Shown here: positions 51,530 to 61,329 of the stretch, one piece after another | How positions within the stretch are numbered: position 1 is the first letter of the stretch | Layout of the letters: every line of letters starts with the position of its first letter | Assembly: GCF_000468095.1 (NCBI RefSeq) | Contig: NZ_ASZC01000002.1 | Span: 124,001-188,000 of the forward strand | Direction: 5' to 3' | DNA: 64,000 bases | DNA from: Pantoea sp. AS-PWVM4 | GTDB lineage: Bacteria; Pseudomonadota; Gammaproteobacteria; Enterobacterales; Enterobacteriaceae | Program-made: the position numbers and the translations under genes | Notes under the pieces: model-generated | What the model was told of the DNA's origin: nothing | What the model saw: only the letters and a program-made list of their open reading frames with translations | Database searches by the model: none

Positions 51530-51605
51530 GTAGCGGCGCGATTTATCGCGCTCTTTTATGACCGTTACGAATCATGCTTTTCTGCGCGATCAATCGCACC
51601 GCTAC
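51530..51605. repeat. REP-like inverted pair, locus 3 (overlaps the alkA-fusion 3' end)
   Basis: Direct unit 51530-51551 is identical to the direct unit of locus 2. Inverted unit 51584-51605 matches the inverse at 20 of 22 positions and lies inside the last codons of the reverse-strand Ada/AlkA gene. Confidence 0.8.
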
Positions 51606-53040
51606 GCCAGATATGCAGCACCGCATAACTGCGCCACGGACGCCACACCTGCGACAGTTGTTCCGCTTCCTTCGCACTTACGCCGCCCAGATTGTTACGA
51701 ATCGCGATATCCTCTTTGGGAAACGCATCCGGCCAGCGCAGCGCCCGCATCGCGATATAGCTGGCGGTCCACGGACCGACCCCTTTCAGCGCCAGCAATT
51801 GCTGCTGCACCACATCCGGATTTACCGCACCATTAAAACGCAAGGCACCCGAGGCGCAGGACTGAGCCAGTGCGATGATCGCCTGGGAACGTGCGCTGAC
51901 AATCCCAAGGCTGGCGATATCATCCTGGGTTGCAGCCGCCAGCGTTTCTGCGCTGGGAGAGAGGCGCGACAGCTCAGGCCACGGCGTTATCATGGGCGCG
52001 CCAAAACGCTGTGCCACACGGCTACTCAACGTCGTCGCCGCCTTGACCGTCACCTGCTGACCGAGAATCGCCCGCACTCCCAGCTCAAAACCATCAAACG
52101 CGCCTGGCACTCGCAGGCCGGGATACTTTGCCAGACTCGGTGCCAGTAACGGGTCCTGGGCTAACTGGTCGGCAATTCGCTGCGGTTGGGCATCCAAATC
52201 GAACAAATCGCGCAGGCGGCGTAGCAGGGCGGGCAACACCGGCGTCAGGCTGGTGGTGAATTGTACCTTCAGCGCCTGTTTCTCAGGATAGTGGCTGACG
52301 CGTACCCAACCCTGACAACCGCCCAGCGCCACGGTACGGTGATAGACGCCCTCTGACACCCATTCCACCTCCTTCATCACGCGCTGTTGCAGAAAATCGA
52401 GTATCGCCTCCCAGTCATAAGGCGGGCGATAACTCAGGCGGAGTTCCGCGCTCTCCTGTAACGGTGTGCCGGGGGCAGGGGAAGCCTGTTTGCGCAGGCG
52501 GGATGGCGTCATACGATAGCGGGCCTGGAACACATCATTGAATCGACGCAGGCTGTTAAAACCGCTGGCATAGGCGATTTCCGTGATTGGCAGCGAGGTT
52601 TCAGTCAATAGCTGCTTCGCCAGCAACATGCGCCGGGTTTGCCGTAACTCGATCGGTGATACGCCCAGTTCCTGCTGCACTACGCGGCGCAGCTGGCGCT
52701 CACTCAGACCAAACTCGCTGGCAATCTCCGCCAGCGTTTCCTGCTCTTCCAGCAGGCCTTCTTCAATGCGGCGGATCAGCCGATCGGCGATACGATGGTG
52801 ACTATCAACCGGGGCAAAACCGGGAGCCAGTTCCGGGCGGCACCGCAGACAGGGGCGAAAATGGGCCTTCTCTGCCGCTTCAGCGCTGGAAAAGAACAGG
52901 CAATTTTTCTGCATTGGGGCTTTAACCGGGCAGATCGGTCGACAATAGATGCCGGTTGATGTCACACCAACAAAAAACAAGCCGTCAAAACGGCTGTCGC
53001 GCGATGTCAGCGCCTGGTAAGCAATATCGGGATCAAACAT
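51565..53040 (-). CDS. alkA: Ada N-domain/AraC/AlkA fusion, 3-methyladenine DNA glycosylase
   Basis: 491 residues. An Ada-type zinc domain (about 1-75) keeps Cys33, Cys37, Cys64 and Cys67. An AraC-family helix-turn-helix pair (about 85-180; ETLAEIASEFGLSERQLRRV, PITEIAYASGFNSLRRFNDVF) and an AlkA N-domain follow. The HhH-GPD glycosylase has GVGPWTASYIAMR and catalytic Asp444 in FPKEDIAIR. The Ada alkylguanine methyltransferase domain is missing but is encoded by the divergent neighbour. So it should sense methyl-phosphotriesters, activate transcription and excise alkylated bases. Start ATG 53040 follows GGAGAAG; upstream in-frame starts lie in the promoter region. Confidence 0.9.
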   Translation of the reverse strand: MFDPDIAYQALTSRDSRFDGLFFVGVTSTGIYCRPICPVKAPMQKNCLFFSSAEAAEKAHFRPCLRCRPELAPGFAPVDSHHRIADRLIRRIEEGLLEEQETLAEIASEFGLSERQLRRVVQQELGVSPIELRQTRRMLLAKQLLTETSLPITEIAYASGFNSLRRFNDVFQARYRMTPSRLRKQASPAPGTPLQESAELRLSYRPPYDWEAILDFLQQRVMKEVEWVSEGVYHRTVALGGCQGWVRVSHYPEKQALKVQFTTSLTPVLPALLRRLRDLFDLDAQPQRIADQLAQDPLLAPSLAKYPGLRVPGAFDGFELGVRAILGQQVTVKAATTLSSRVAQRFGAPMITPWPELSRLSPSAETLAAATQDDIASLGIVSARSQAIIALAQSCASGALRFNGAVNPDVVQQQLLALKGVGPWTASYIAMRALRWPDAFPKEDIAIRNNLGGVSAKEAEQLSQVWRPWRSYAVLHIWRSGAIDRAEKHDS

Positions 53041-53112
53041 CATCTTCTCCAGCAAATAAACCGCATCCTCGCGCAGCCTGGCGACGAAAACTCGCTGCTT
53101 TCGGACAGCTAA

Positions 53113-53148
53113 CCAGTTTATCTGCATGACCGAAAACAGCCAGTTTAT
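53113..53148. promoter_or_regulatory. Direct repeats CCAGTTTAT in the alkA-fusion/ogt promoter region
   Basis: CCAGTTTATCTGCA (from 53113) and CCAGTTTATGGCA (from 53140) are 27 bp apart in the 158-base divergent intergenic region. Candidate binding sites for the Ada/AraC-type neighbour; no classical Ada box was recognised. Confidence 0.4.
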
Positions 53149-53198
53149 GGCAGCAAAAGTGCGATAATGCACCACAGATATCAAGCCGGAGGCGCACT

Positions 53199-53684
53199 AT
53201 GTATCATGCAAAAATTATCGCTACCCCTGTGGGCGATCTCACCCTAATTGCCAGCAATAAAGGACTGTCGGCGATATTGTGGGAGAACGAAGGGTCACAA
53301 CGCGTGCCGCTCAAGCCGATCAGCCGTGATGACCAGCATCCGATCTTATGTGAAACCGAACGTCAGCTAGGCGAATACTTTGCCGGGCAGCGTCAGCAGT
53401 TTGACCTGCCCTATGACACCGTCGGCACTGAGTTTCAGAAAAAAGTCTGGCAGGCGTTGATCACCATTCCCTTTGGTGAAACCCGCAGCTACCGCCAGAT
53501 CGCCGAGCAAATTGGTAATCCTAAAGCGGTGCGGGCCGTCGGTGCGGCCAACGGTAAGAATCCACTGTCGATTGTGGCACCCTGCCATCGGGTTATTGGC
53601 AGCAATGGCAAACTGACCGGATTTGCCGGTGGCTTGCCGGTCAAAGCCTTCCTGCTGGAACTGGAAGGGATGCCAAAACGCTAA
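53199..53684 (+). CDS. ogt: Methylated-DNA-protein-cysteine methyltransferase
   Basis: A 161-residue suicide repair enzyme for O6-alkylguanine. The acceptor Cys129 lies in IVAPCHRVIGSNGKLTGFAGG, and the DNA-binding helix has AVRAVGAANGKNP. It is divergent from the Ada/AlkA fusion, which lacks exactly this domain, so the two probably form one adaptive-response unit. It could also be called an Ada C-domain homologue. Confidence 0.92.
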   Translation: MYHAKIIATPVGDLTLIASNKGLSAILWENEGSQRVPLKPISRDDQHPILCETERQLGEYFAGQRQQFDLPYDTVGTEFQKKVWQALITIPFGETRSYRQIAEQIGNPKAVRAVGAANGKNPLSIVAPCHRVIGSNGKLTGFAGGLPVKAFLLELEGMPKR

Positions 53685-53748
53685 CCGCGTCACAGCCACT
53701 CTGCTTTGGGTAAAAAAAACACGACACGCTCGGTGAGATCCGCTATCT

Positions 53749-53766
53749 TGTTTAGCATATAAAACA
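53749..53766. promoter_or_regulatory. NadR box upstream of nadA
   Basis: TGTTTA-GCATAT-AAAACA fits the NadR operator TGTTTA-N6-TAAACA with one mismatch, 76 bases before the nadA start. Implies repression of nadA-pnuC when NAD is plentiful. Confidence 0.8.
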
Positions 53767-53841
53767 CGATGGCGGATTTTGTGCCATCTTAATCGCCATG
53801 TAAGGCGATTTTGTTAAATTAAGAAAACCGAGAGCCGTGTC

Positions 53842-54903
53842 ATGAGCCTGATGTTCGATCCTGAAAGCGCGATCTACCCCTTCCCGCCGAAACCGGCGCG
53901 TCTCAGCCAGGATGAAAAATCGTTTTATATCGAAGAAATCAAACGGTTACTGAAAGAACGCGATGCGGTGATGGTGGCGCATTATTACACTGATCCAGAA
54001 ATTCAGGCTCTGGCGGAAGCCACCGGTGGCTGCGTAGCGGATTCGCTGGAAATGGCGCGTTTTGGTAGCACTCACCCGGCCTCCACCCTACTGGTGGCAG
54101 GGGTGCGTTTTATGGGCGAAACCGCGAAAATCCTCAGCCCGGAAAAAACCGTGCTGATGCCTACCTTGCAGGCGGAATGCTCGCTCGATCTGGGCTGTCC
54201 GATTGAGGAGTTCAACCGCTTTTGCGATGCGCACCCGGATCGTACCGTGGTGGTGTATGCCAACACCTCGGCAGCGGTTAAAGCCCGCGCCGATTGGGTT
54301 GTGACCTCCAGCATCGCGGTTGAACTGATTGAACATCTCGACAGCCTCGGTGAGAAAATCATCTGGGCACCGGATCGTCATCTGGGGCGCTACGTTACGC
54401 AGAAAACCGGCGCGGATGTGCTGTGCTGGCAGGGGGCCTGCATCGTACACGATGAATTCAAAACCCAGGCGTTGCAACGTATGAAGGCGCTCTATCCTGA
54501 TGCCGCCGTGCTGGTCCACCCGGAATCCCCTCAGACGATTGTCGATCTGGCCGATGCCGTCGGTTCTACCAGCCAGCTGATTCAGGCGGCGAAAAGCCTG
54601 CCGCATCCGCAGATGATCGTCGCCACTGACCGCGGCATCTTCTACAAAATGCAGCAGGCGGTACCGGAAAAGGAGCTGCTGGAAGCACCGACTGCCGGAG
54701 AAGGGGCCACCTGTCGCAGCTGTGCGCATTGTCCGTGGATGGCAATGAACGGGTTGAAAGCGATTGCCGAAGGGTTAGCGCAGGGCGGCAGTGAGCACGA
54801 AATCCATGTCGATGATGGATTACGCGAAGCGGCGTTGCTGCCACTCAACCGCATGCTATCCTTTGCAGCGGAACTCAAACTCAAGGTGAAAGGGAACGCC
54901 TGA
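53842..54903 (+). CDS. nadA: Quinolinate synthase A
   Basis: A 353-residue [4Fe-4S] enzyme condensing iminoaspartate with dihydroxyacetone phosphate to quinolinate, the first committed NAD precursor. [31 protein letters not shown], and cluster cysteines in [23 protein letters not shown] and [13 protein letters not shown] are visible. First gene of nadA-pnuC. Confidence 0.97.
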   Translation: MSLMFDPESAIYPFPPKPARLSQDEKSFYIEEIKRLLKERDAVMVAHYYTDPEIQALAEATGGCVADSLEMARFGSTHPASTLLVAGVRFMGETAKILSPEKTVLMPTLQAECSLDLGCPIEEFNRFCDAHPDRTVVVYANTSAAVKARADWVVTSSIAVELIEHLDSLGEKIIWAPDRHLGRYVTQKTGADVLCWQGACIVHDEFKTQALQRMKALYPDAAVLVHPESPQTIVDLADAVGSTSQLIQAAKSLPHPQMIVATDRGIFYKMQQAVPEKELLEAPTAGEGATCRSCAHCPWMAMNGLKAIAEGLAQGGSEHEIHVDDGLREAALLPLNRMLSFAAELKLKVKGNA

Positions 54904-54933
54904 CGCGCTGCACCTTTCAGACAGGTGCCCGTT

Positions 54934-55653
54934 ATGGATTTCTTTAGCACGCAAAACATTCTGGTTCATATTCCTCTCGGCGTCGGCGGCTACGATCTTT
55001 CCTGGATCGAAGCGGTCGGCACCGTGGCTGGCCTGCTGTGTATCTGGCTGGCCAGTCTGGAAAAAATCATCAATTATTTCTTCGGCCTGATCAACGTCAC
55101 CCTGTTTGCGGTGATCTTCTTCCAGATCCAGCTCTACGCCAGTTTGCTGCTGCAACTGTTTTTCTTTGTCGCCAATGTCTATGGCTGGTATGCCTGGAGT
55201 CGGCAAAATGAAGCGCAGGAAGCGGAGCTGAAAATTCGCTGGCTGCCGCTGCCAAAAGCGCTGGGTTGGGGGGCTGTATGCGTCATTGCCATCGCGCTGA
55301 TGACCTTCTGGATTGACCCGGTGTTTGCCTTCCTGACACGCAGCGCGGTAGGCATCATGCAGGGGCTGGGGTTGCAGGTGGTGATGCCGCAATTACAACC
55401 GGATGCCTTCCCGTTCTGGGATTCCAGCATGATGGTGTTGTCGATTGTGGCGATGATTCTGATGACGCGTAAATACGTGGAAAATTGGCTGCTGTGGGTG
55501 GTGATCAATGTCATCAGCGTGATGATTTTTGCCCGCCAGGGCGTCTATGCCATGTCGCTGGAGTACGCCATCCTGACGCTGATCGCGCTGAACGGTTCCC
55601 GTTTGTGGATCAAAAGCGCACGCGAACATGGCTCGCATGCGCTCTCCTCTTAA
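54934..55653 (+). CDS. pnuC: Nicotinamide riboside transporter PnuC
   Basis: A 239-residue inner-membrane protein with about seven transmembrane helices. [30 protein letters not shown] and the signature [21 protein letters not shown] segments match E. coli PnuC, same length. It begins at ATG 54934, 30 bases after nadA. Its stop overlaps the convergent zitB stop by 4 bases, leaving no room for a separate terminator. Confidence 0.94.
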   Translation: MDFFSTQNILVHIPLGVGGYDLSWIEAVGTVAGLLCIWLASLEKIINYFFGLINVTLFAVIFFQIQLYASLLLQLFFFVANVYGWYAWSRQNEAQEAELKIRWLPLPKALGWGAVCVIAIALMTFWIDPVFAFLTRSAVGIMQGLGLQVVMPQLQPDAFPFWDSSMMVLSIVAMILMTRKYVENWLLWVVINVISVMIFARQGVYAMSLEYAILTLIALNGSRLWIKSAREHGSHALSS

Positions 55654-56609
55654 TGATGTTGGTGCACATGACCGGCATGATGATGCGGGTCATGCTGCGT
55701 ACTCCCTGAGTCGAAGCACAATTCACAATCCGGCCCGCTACAGGGCTGGTACTCCATCTGCACCGTGGCGTGAGCGATTTGATAATGCTGGTGCAGGTAG
55801 CGATGAATGCGCACCAGCAGCGCGTCGTGGTCATAAGGCGGGATCACCTGTACATGCAGCGTCAGCACCGGTTTCTCGCCCACTTGCCATAAATGCACAT
55901 GATGGACATTGCGCACTTCAGCTATATTCAGAGTCAGTTCGCGTTTGAGCTTATCAACATTGATATGACCGGGCGCGCCCTCCAGCAGTTCGTGCAAACT
56001 TTCACGCAGCAACGACCAGGCGCTGCGTACCACCAGCAGCGACACCAGCAGCGACAGAATCGGATCGATCGGCGTCCAGCCGGTGAACATAATGATCACC
56101 GCCGCGACAATAGCACCAACCGATCCCAGCAAATCCCCCAGCACATGCAGGGCGGCTGCACGCACGTTAAGGTTCTTCTCTTCGCTGCCATGATGCAGTA
56201 GCCAGAAGGAGAGCAAATTCGCCAGCAAACCGGCCACGCCAATGGTCAGCATCAGGCCACCGGCGACCGGCTGCGGTTGATAAAAGCGCCGTAACGCCTC
56301 CCAGACAATCATCACGGTAATCACCAGCAAGGCAATCGCGTTGACAAAGGCTGCCAGCGTGGTGAGACGCAACAAGCCAAAGGTATGACGTGCATTCGGT
56401 TTGCGTCGGGAAAATTGCACAGCCAGCAGCGCCATCAACAGGGCGGCGGTATCGGTAAGCATATGACCGGCATCTGCCAGCAGGGCCAGCGAACCGGAGA
56501 TCCAACCGCCAATCGCTTCGACCAACATAAACAAGGCGGTAATGCCAAAGGCCGCCGCGAGGCGGGTATGGTTGCCGTCAGGCGTGTTGTGAGAATGGGT
56601 GTGTGCCAT
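55650..56609 (-). CDS. zitB: Zinc exporter ZitB (cation diffusion facilitator)
   Basis: A 319-residue CDF antiporter with six membrane helices and a cytoplasmic C-terminal domain. The zinc-site [15 protein letters not shown] (helix 2) and [16 protein letters not shown] (helix 5) are present; both ends are His-rich ([28 protein letters not shown]). Its start lies 32 bases inside the 3' end of the upstream hybrid kinase gene, so the two are probably co-transcribed. Confidence 0.94.
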   Translation of the reverse strand: MAHTHSHNTPDGNHTRLAAAFGITALFMLVEAIGGWISGSLALLADAGHMLTDTAALLMALLAVQFSRRKPNARHTFGLLRLTTLAAFVNAIALLVITVMIVWEALRRFYQPQPVAGGLMLTIGVAGLLANLLSFWLLHHGSEEKNLNVRAAALHVLGDLLGSVGAIVAAVIIMFTGWTPIDPILSLLVSLLVVRSAWSLLRESLHELLEGAPGHINVDKLKRELTLNIAEVRNVHHVHLWQVGEKPVLTLHVQVIPPYDHDALLVRIHRYLHQHYQIAHATVQMEYQPCSGPDCELCFDSGSTQHDPHHHAGHVHQHH

Positions 56610-59600
56610 AACTTTCCAGTTTTTTCAGTAACCTGTTCGTTAATGATATCAGTAAATTGAGTTGCTCTGGTTCCAGCCGTTGCTGTTTGGCGGCTTCTGC
56701 CAGTTGCTGACAATGGGACGCAACCTCGTCCATCCCCAGCAACAGCCAGCTGCCTTTCATCCGATGTGCGGCGCGCGCCAGTGCTGGCCAATCCTGCGCG
56801 GTGCTGGCGGTCAGCAGGGTGTCGCGGTCCTGTAGCATCGTGCGTTGCAACGTCTGACAAATGCGCGGAATCATGCTGGCGTTGTGCTGCGCAAGGATAT
56901 GCAGGCTGTCGGATAGCTGCATCAGCGGGTCCTGGCTGGCGCGCGCCAGCAGGGGGGCAACATCGTTCAGCGTGATCGGTTTTACCAGCAGCGCTTCGTT
57001 GGGTTGGAGCGGCAGCTTGACCAGCTGCGCATCTGCGGAACAGATCACCCGCAACGCATTATCGCCACGTTGTCGCTGGCGGCGACGCAGGATCCGCAAC
57101 AACGTGAGGCCATTGGGGCGCGGCATCATCTGGTCAATAAACAGCAGGTCAAAGGGCTGACGGGCATCCGCGCGCAGCAATGCGCGCCCCTCATCAAACA
57201 CCTCGGCATGAATGGCAAAAAGCGCCAGTTGCTGCTGCATCACCAGCAAATTGGTGGGATGGTCGTCGACAATCGCCACGCGTAGCTGCGGATAGTGCGG
57301 CCAGGCGGCAGAATCGCTTTCCGTCTGACCGTCTACAAGGGTGAGCGGCAGCGTGACCTCAACGCGGGTGCCCGTCCCCGGTGCTGACGTTAACGTCAGG
57401 CTACCGCCCATGCGCTGCACAATCTCCCGGCAGATAAACAAGCCAAGACCGCTGCCCTGCACGGCGAGGGCTTTACCGGACGGTGCCTGATACCAGGGTT
57501 CAAATAACTGCGCCTGCTCCTCTTGCGGGATGCCGCTGCCGCTATCCGTCACCACCAACACGATGGCGTCATTGACCGCCAGCGTCAGGCGGATATCACC
57601 CTGACGGGTAAACTTCAGCGCGTTCGCCACCAGATTATTCACCACCTGTTGCAGGCGGTCGCCGTCCAGCAGCACCGTGCCGGGCAGGCGAGTTAACGCC
57701 TCCACCACCAGCTGTGGGCCGGCATCCCGCATTAACGGATGATAGAACTGCTGCTGCTGTTGCAGCCAGTGCGACAAATTCAACGGGCGCGGTGCCAGGC
57801 GAAAACTGTGGCTCTCGATGCGCGCGTGATCCTGCAAATCATTCAGCAATGCCATCAGCGAACGTGCGCTGCTGTGCATCAGCTCCAGCCGGGCGCTGGG
57901 ATGTTGCTGTTGTTCCAGCTCCAGCAGGCCCAGAATCGCCTGCATTGGCGTACGAAGCTCATGGCTGGCGGTGGCGAGAAACTGACTTTTCGCGGCATTG
58001 GCCCGCTCGGCCTGCTCGCGTTGCAGACGTTCGCGCCGTTGTTGCAGGTAGCGACGTATCAGCAGCACCAACAGCACCAGAATCGCGATACCCGCGGCAA
58101 TCAACACCAGTAGCGGCACATTACGCATCGCCATGCTGGTGCCGGGCTGTGGTGGCACCGACCAGTTATCGCGCATCTGGTTGAGGGTTTCCGGTGGGAT
58201 TTGCTGTAGCGCCCGATCCAGCAAGGCACGCAACACCGGTTGTTGATCGCTGATTTGCGGGGCCAGTGGCCAGGCAATATCACTGGCGGCAAACGCCAGA
58301 TGGATGCGCTCACCATAATGGCTGGCGATGCGCCAACGTGCCGACAGCACATTATCCACCAGCGCATCGATTTGGTTGTTATTCAACGCCTGCCACAACT
58401 GGGCACGGTCGTCAAAAACCTGGACGTTAATTCCACCGGGCAGCATGCGTTGTGTCAGGTCGTCGCGCAAGATACCTACGCGTTGTCCCTGAAGCGCCTG
58501 CCAGTTCATGGGCTGGCGCGTCGACAGGGTGTAAATGCCCCAGATGGCACGCCATACCGGCAGCGTGGTGGTGCCGTCCAGCGCAGGCAGAACGCTGAGC
58601 ATCACCTGTTGCTGCTGGAGCAAGGTGGTCGCCTGTTGTGGATTCGCCACCCAGTGCGGGGTGAAATGCAGGCCGGTGCTCTGGCTGAGTGCGTTGAGTA
58701 AATCAATAGCAAAACCCCGTGGGTTGCCATTGGCATCACGATAGCTCCAGGGGGCGTTATCAGCCTCAGCGGCATAGGGGATTTGCTGATGTTGCGTCAG
58801 CCACTGCTGCTCCGGCGCAGAAAGCATCAGCGTCTGCGTATCCTGATAACGCAGCAGTGGGGGACTCCAGCGCTGCTGAACCCGGTTGCTGAATTCGGCA
58901 GGCAGCAAACGCAGTTGCTGATTAAGCCACTGGATCAGGGCCGGATCGCGTGCCATCGCTCGCAGGGTGAGATCTCCGGCACCCGGGTCAGCGGTGATTT
59001 GGTAGATCTGCCCCTGCTGCAACTGACTGAGCAGAAATCCGGCGCTGGTTTGGTCGGCCACCAGGTAGTCGCTTTGCTGATTGAGCAGCGCATACAGCGC
59101 CTGAAGATCCCCCGGTAACGCAAACCAGCGATGCGCACGCACAAAATTTTCCGGCAGCTGCGCCAGCGTGGATTGGGCCACGGTGAGTTGCGCATTGTGG
59201 CTATTGAACATCACGGCGCGCTGATTTTCGCGGTTGCGGTAGATACGCACCGGGCTGGTGTACCAGCTATCGCTGAGGCGAATGTCGGGTGATAAGGAGG
59301 CGTGGTTGGTACTTAGCACCAAATCAACCTCACCGCGCGCCAGCGCGGCCAGTTGCTGGTCACGATCGGCATAGGTTTGCAACACGAAATGGCTGCCCGT
59401 GAGCTGGCTGAGCGCGCTCAGATAGTCAGCGTCGACACCCCAAATCTGATCGCCGATGCGCATCACCCAGGGCGCGCTATTTTGCGCGGGGAGCGCCACG
59501 CGCAGGGGAGAGGACGACCACGGCGTGCTGTGTGGCGCAGGCATCATTGACGGCAGCATCACGCTGCTGGCGGGTTGTAGATCGGCCTGTACCACGGTGC

Positions 59601-59637
59601 TGAAAAGCCAGACCAGCAACAGAAGCAGACGTCTCAC
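56578..59637 (-). CDS. BvgS/EvgS-type hybrid sensor histidine kinase
   Basis: 1019 residues. Signal sequence ([18 protein letters not shown]), two periplasmic SBP_bac_3 venus-flytrap domains (about 40-260 and 275-510), one membrane helix (about 515-540, [18 protein letters not shown]), HisKA with His559 ([11 protein letters not shown]), HATPase ([21 protein letters not shown]), receiver with Asp835 (FIDQMMP), and HPt with His958 ([13 protein letters not shown]). A PAS domain, present in E. coli EvgS, is not visible. GTG 59637 overlaps the regulator stop (GTGA) and has GGAAAG upstream; GTG 59652 is an alternative. Confidence 0.9.
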   Translation of the reverse strand: MRRLLLLLVWLFSTVVQADLQPASSVMLPSMMPAPHSTPWSSSPLRVALPAQNSAPWVMRIGDQIWGVDADYLSALSQLTGSHFVLQTYADRDQQLAALARGEVDLVLSTNHASLSPDIRLSDSWYTSPVRIYRNRENQRAVMFNSHNAQLTVAQSTLAQLPENFVRAHRWFALPGDLQALYALLNQQSDYLVADQTSAGFLLSQLQQGQIYQITADPGAGDLTLRAMARDPALIQWLNQQLRLLPAEFSNRVQQRWSPPLLRYQDTQTLMLSAPEQQWLTQHQQIPYAAEADNAPWSYRDANGNPRGFAIDLLNALSQSTGLHFTPHWVANPQQATTLLQQQQVMLSVLPALDGTTTLPVWRAIWGIYTLSTRQPMNWQALQGQRVGILRDDLTQRMLPGGINVQVFDDRAQLWQALNNNQIDALVDNVLSARWRIASHYGERIHLAFAASDIAWPLAPQISDQQPVLRALLDRALQQIPPETLNQMRDNWSVPPQPGTSMAMRNVPLLVLIAAGIAILVLLVLLIRRYLQQRRERLQREQAERANAAKSQFLATASHELRTPMQAILGLLELEQQQHPSARLELMHSSARSLMALLNDLQDHARIESHSFRLAPRPLNLSHWLQQQQQFYHPLMRDAGPQLVVEALTRLPGTVLLDGDRLQQVVNNLVANALKFTRQGDIRLTLAVNDAIVLVVTDSGSGIPQEEQAQLFEPWYQAPSGKALAVQGSGLGLFICREIVQRMGGSLTLTSAPGTGTRVEVTLPLTLVDGQTESDSAAWPHYPQLRVAIVDDHPTNLLVMQQQLALFAIHAEVFDEGRALLRADARQPFDLLFIDQMMPRPNGLTLLRILRRRQRQRGDNALRVICSADAQLVKLPLQPNEALLVKPITLNDVAPLLARASQDPLMQLSDSLHILAQHNASMIPRICQTLQRTMLQDRDTLLTASTAQDWPALARAAHRMKGSWLLLGMDEVASHCQQLAEAAKQQRLEPEQLNLLISLTNRLLKKLESYGTHPFSQHA

Positions 59638-60218
59638 TGATGTGCTTTCCACAGTTCAGCCAGTTCAACCACCGAATGCACCCCGGTTTTCTCGAGGATG
59701 TTCTTCTTATGCGTGCTGACGGTTTTGTTGCTGATATGCAGCTGTTCAGCAATCTGTAAATTCGACAGGCCGCGCGCCAGCAGGGCAACAATCTGCTGCT
59801 CTTTTTCGGTCAGTGGTAAATCGATGCGTTCTGGCAAGGCTGGAAACGCCTGTTGTCCGCCCAGCACCGCGAGAATTGCACTCAGCAACTGCGCCATGCT
59901 CTGGCTTTTCACCACATAACCGGCAGCACCCAGCGAGGCGGCGCGCAGCAGGGTATGACGACTCTGCTCCGCTGAATAGATCAGTACCGGACAGTCGGGA
60001 TGATGTATGCGCAGACGACGCAACAGTTCCAGCCCGTCGCTGTCCGGTAAGCCAATATCAAGAATAACCAGGTCGATAGCTTGTTGTTGCAGCAATTGGC
60101 GCGCCTGGGCTTCGTCACCGGCGGCGTAGAGCTGCAACGGAATCGGGGAGTTGACGCAGGCAGCACTCAGCGCGACTTCAACTAACGGGTGATCATCAAT
60201 AAGCAGCAGCGCAGCCAT
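59634..60218 (-). CDS. NarL/LuxR-family response regulator (EvgA/BvgA-like)
   Basis: 194 residues. Receiver domain MAALLLIDDHPLVEVAL with phospho-acceptor Asp54 (VILDIGLPD), then a LuxR helix-turn-helix (LPLTEKEQQIVALLARGLSNLQIAEQLHISNKTVSTHKKNILEKTGVHSVVELAELW). Its TGA overlaps the GTG of the hybrid kinase by 4 bases: a cognate pair. ATG 60218 begins the conserved receiver sequence. Targets unknown. Confidence 0.9.
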   Translation of the reverse strand: MAALLLIDDHPLVEVALSAACVNSPIPLQLYAAGDEAQARQLLQQQAIDLVILDIGLPDSDGLELLRRLRIHHPDCPVLIYSAEQSRHTLLRAASLGAAGYVVKSQSMAQLLSAILAVLGGQQAFPALPERIDLPLTEKEQQIVALLARGLSNLQIAEQLHISNKTVSTHKKNILEKTGVHSVVELAELWKAHQ

Positions 60219-60338
60219 AATCCTGTCCTGTCGTTTTCGTTGTTTTAGCATAACGGAAAAGCAGGGGAATATTCATTATCTCCCCGGCGTATGAGTGTTA
60301 ACATCGTGCCGTTACCCTTTTTATGATGACGAAACGCG

Positions 60339-61196
60339 ATGAATCTACGGGAAAATATTGTCAGTCAGTTCAGTTCACTCTCGCCAGAGTTACAGCGTGC
60401 CGCCGAATTTTCCCTGCAACATGCCAACAAACTGGTGGTGTTGTCGATGCGCGCTTTTGCCGCTGAAGGCGGCGTCAAACCTGCCACATTACTGCGGCTG
60501 GCACAGCGCCTTGGTTATCAAGGCTGGGGTGAACTGAAAAGCGCCATGATTGATGATCTGGGTTTGCGCAATGATACATATGTATCCAAAGCGGAAAAAC
60601 TGATTGCGAAAGGCACCCAGCCAGCACTGTATGAAGAGGTTTTTCTGGCGCATCAGGCCAATCTGGCCTTTACCCAGACAGAAAACCAACAGGCAATGCA
60701 GCAGGCAGTCACCTTGCTGGATGAGGCGGAAAACGTCTATATCTGCGGTTTTCGTGCCAGCTTCCCCATCGCCTGGTCGCTGTTTTATGTCTACCGGCTG
60801 TTTAACCGTCAGGTGTCATTGATTGATGGTCTGGCGAGTAACATCGAAGTCTTTACCCGCGAGTTAAGTGGCAAAGATTGTGTGCTGCTGACCAGCTTCG
60901 CGCCTTATTCACGCGAATCGCTCGCTGTCCTGCACGCGGCAACTGAGGCCGGTGCGCGTATCATCGCCATTACCGATTCCCCGGTTTCCCCACTGGCACA
61001 GGCGGCAGATTGTACCCTGTTGTTCTCTATCGACAGTCCTTCCTTCTTCCCTTCGGTAGTGTCGGGTATGGGGTTAGCGGAATGCCTGCTGGCGATGCTG
61101 GTGGCGCGTCATGGACGCGAAGCGGTCAGCAAGATTGAGAGCGCGGAACGTTATCTGATTGATTCGGGAGCCTACGTTATCCCTGGCAAATCCTGA
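60339..61196 (+). CDS. MurR/RpiR family transcriptional regulator
   Basis: 285 residues. N-terminal RpiR helix-turn-helix (about 1-75; SPELQRAAEFSLQHANKLVVLSMRAFAAEGGVKPATLLRLAQRLGYQGWGELK) and a SIS domain (about 120-250; VYICGFRASFPIAWSL, LLTSFAPYSRESL, IIAITDSPVSPLAQAADC). Many RpiR proteins sense sugar phosphates, but the adjacent aminotransferase suggests an amine or amino-acid ligand. Divergent from the two-component genes; directly upstream of the aminotransferase. Confidence 0.88.
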   Translation: MNLRENIVSQFSSLSPELQRAAEFSLQHANKLVVLSMRAFAAEGGVKPATLLRLAQRLGYQGWGELKSAMIDDLGLRNDTYVSKAEKLIAKGTQPALYEEVFLAHQANLAFTQTENQQAMQQAVTLLDEAENVYICGFRASFPIAWSLFYVYRLFNRQVSLIDGLASNIEVFTRELSGKDCVLLTSFAPYSRESLAVLHAATEAGARIIAITDSPVSPLAQAADCTLLFSIDSPSFFPSVVSGMGLAECLLAMLVARHGREAVSKIESAERYLIDSGAYVIPGKS

Positions 61197-61232
61197 CGGC
61201 TGATCCATTTGTTCCTGTCATAAGAAAATGAA

Positions 61233-61255
61233 ATGCATTTGTATCATATTTGCAT
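61233..61255. promoter_or_regulatory. Candidate operator upstream of the aminotransferase
   Basis: ATGCA (61233-61237) and TGCAT (61251-61255) flank TTTGTATCATATT, forming an imperfect inverted repeat with further internal symmetry (TGTATCATA). It lies 75-97 bases before the aminotransferase start and is a plausible RpiR-family site. Confidence 0.4.
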
Positions 61256-61329
61256 TGACGTGATTCAAATGGATCATGCAAGATGCAATCAATATCGAGC
61301 ACAAGCGTTTTCAGGAGCAGGAACAGAGC

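Noticed and set aside
46740..53700. Integrative element with tRNA-Lys attachment site
   Set aside because: No integrase gene and no second copy of the tRNA 3' end found downstream; kept only as an open synteny question.
61276..61329. Upstream ATG as the aminotransferase start
   Set aside because: Adds 18 non-conserved residues and has no ribosome site; ATG 61330 has one.
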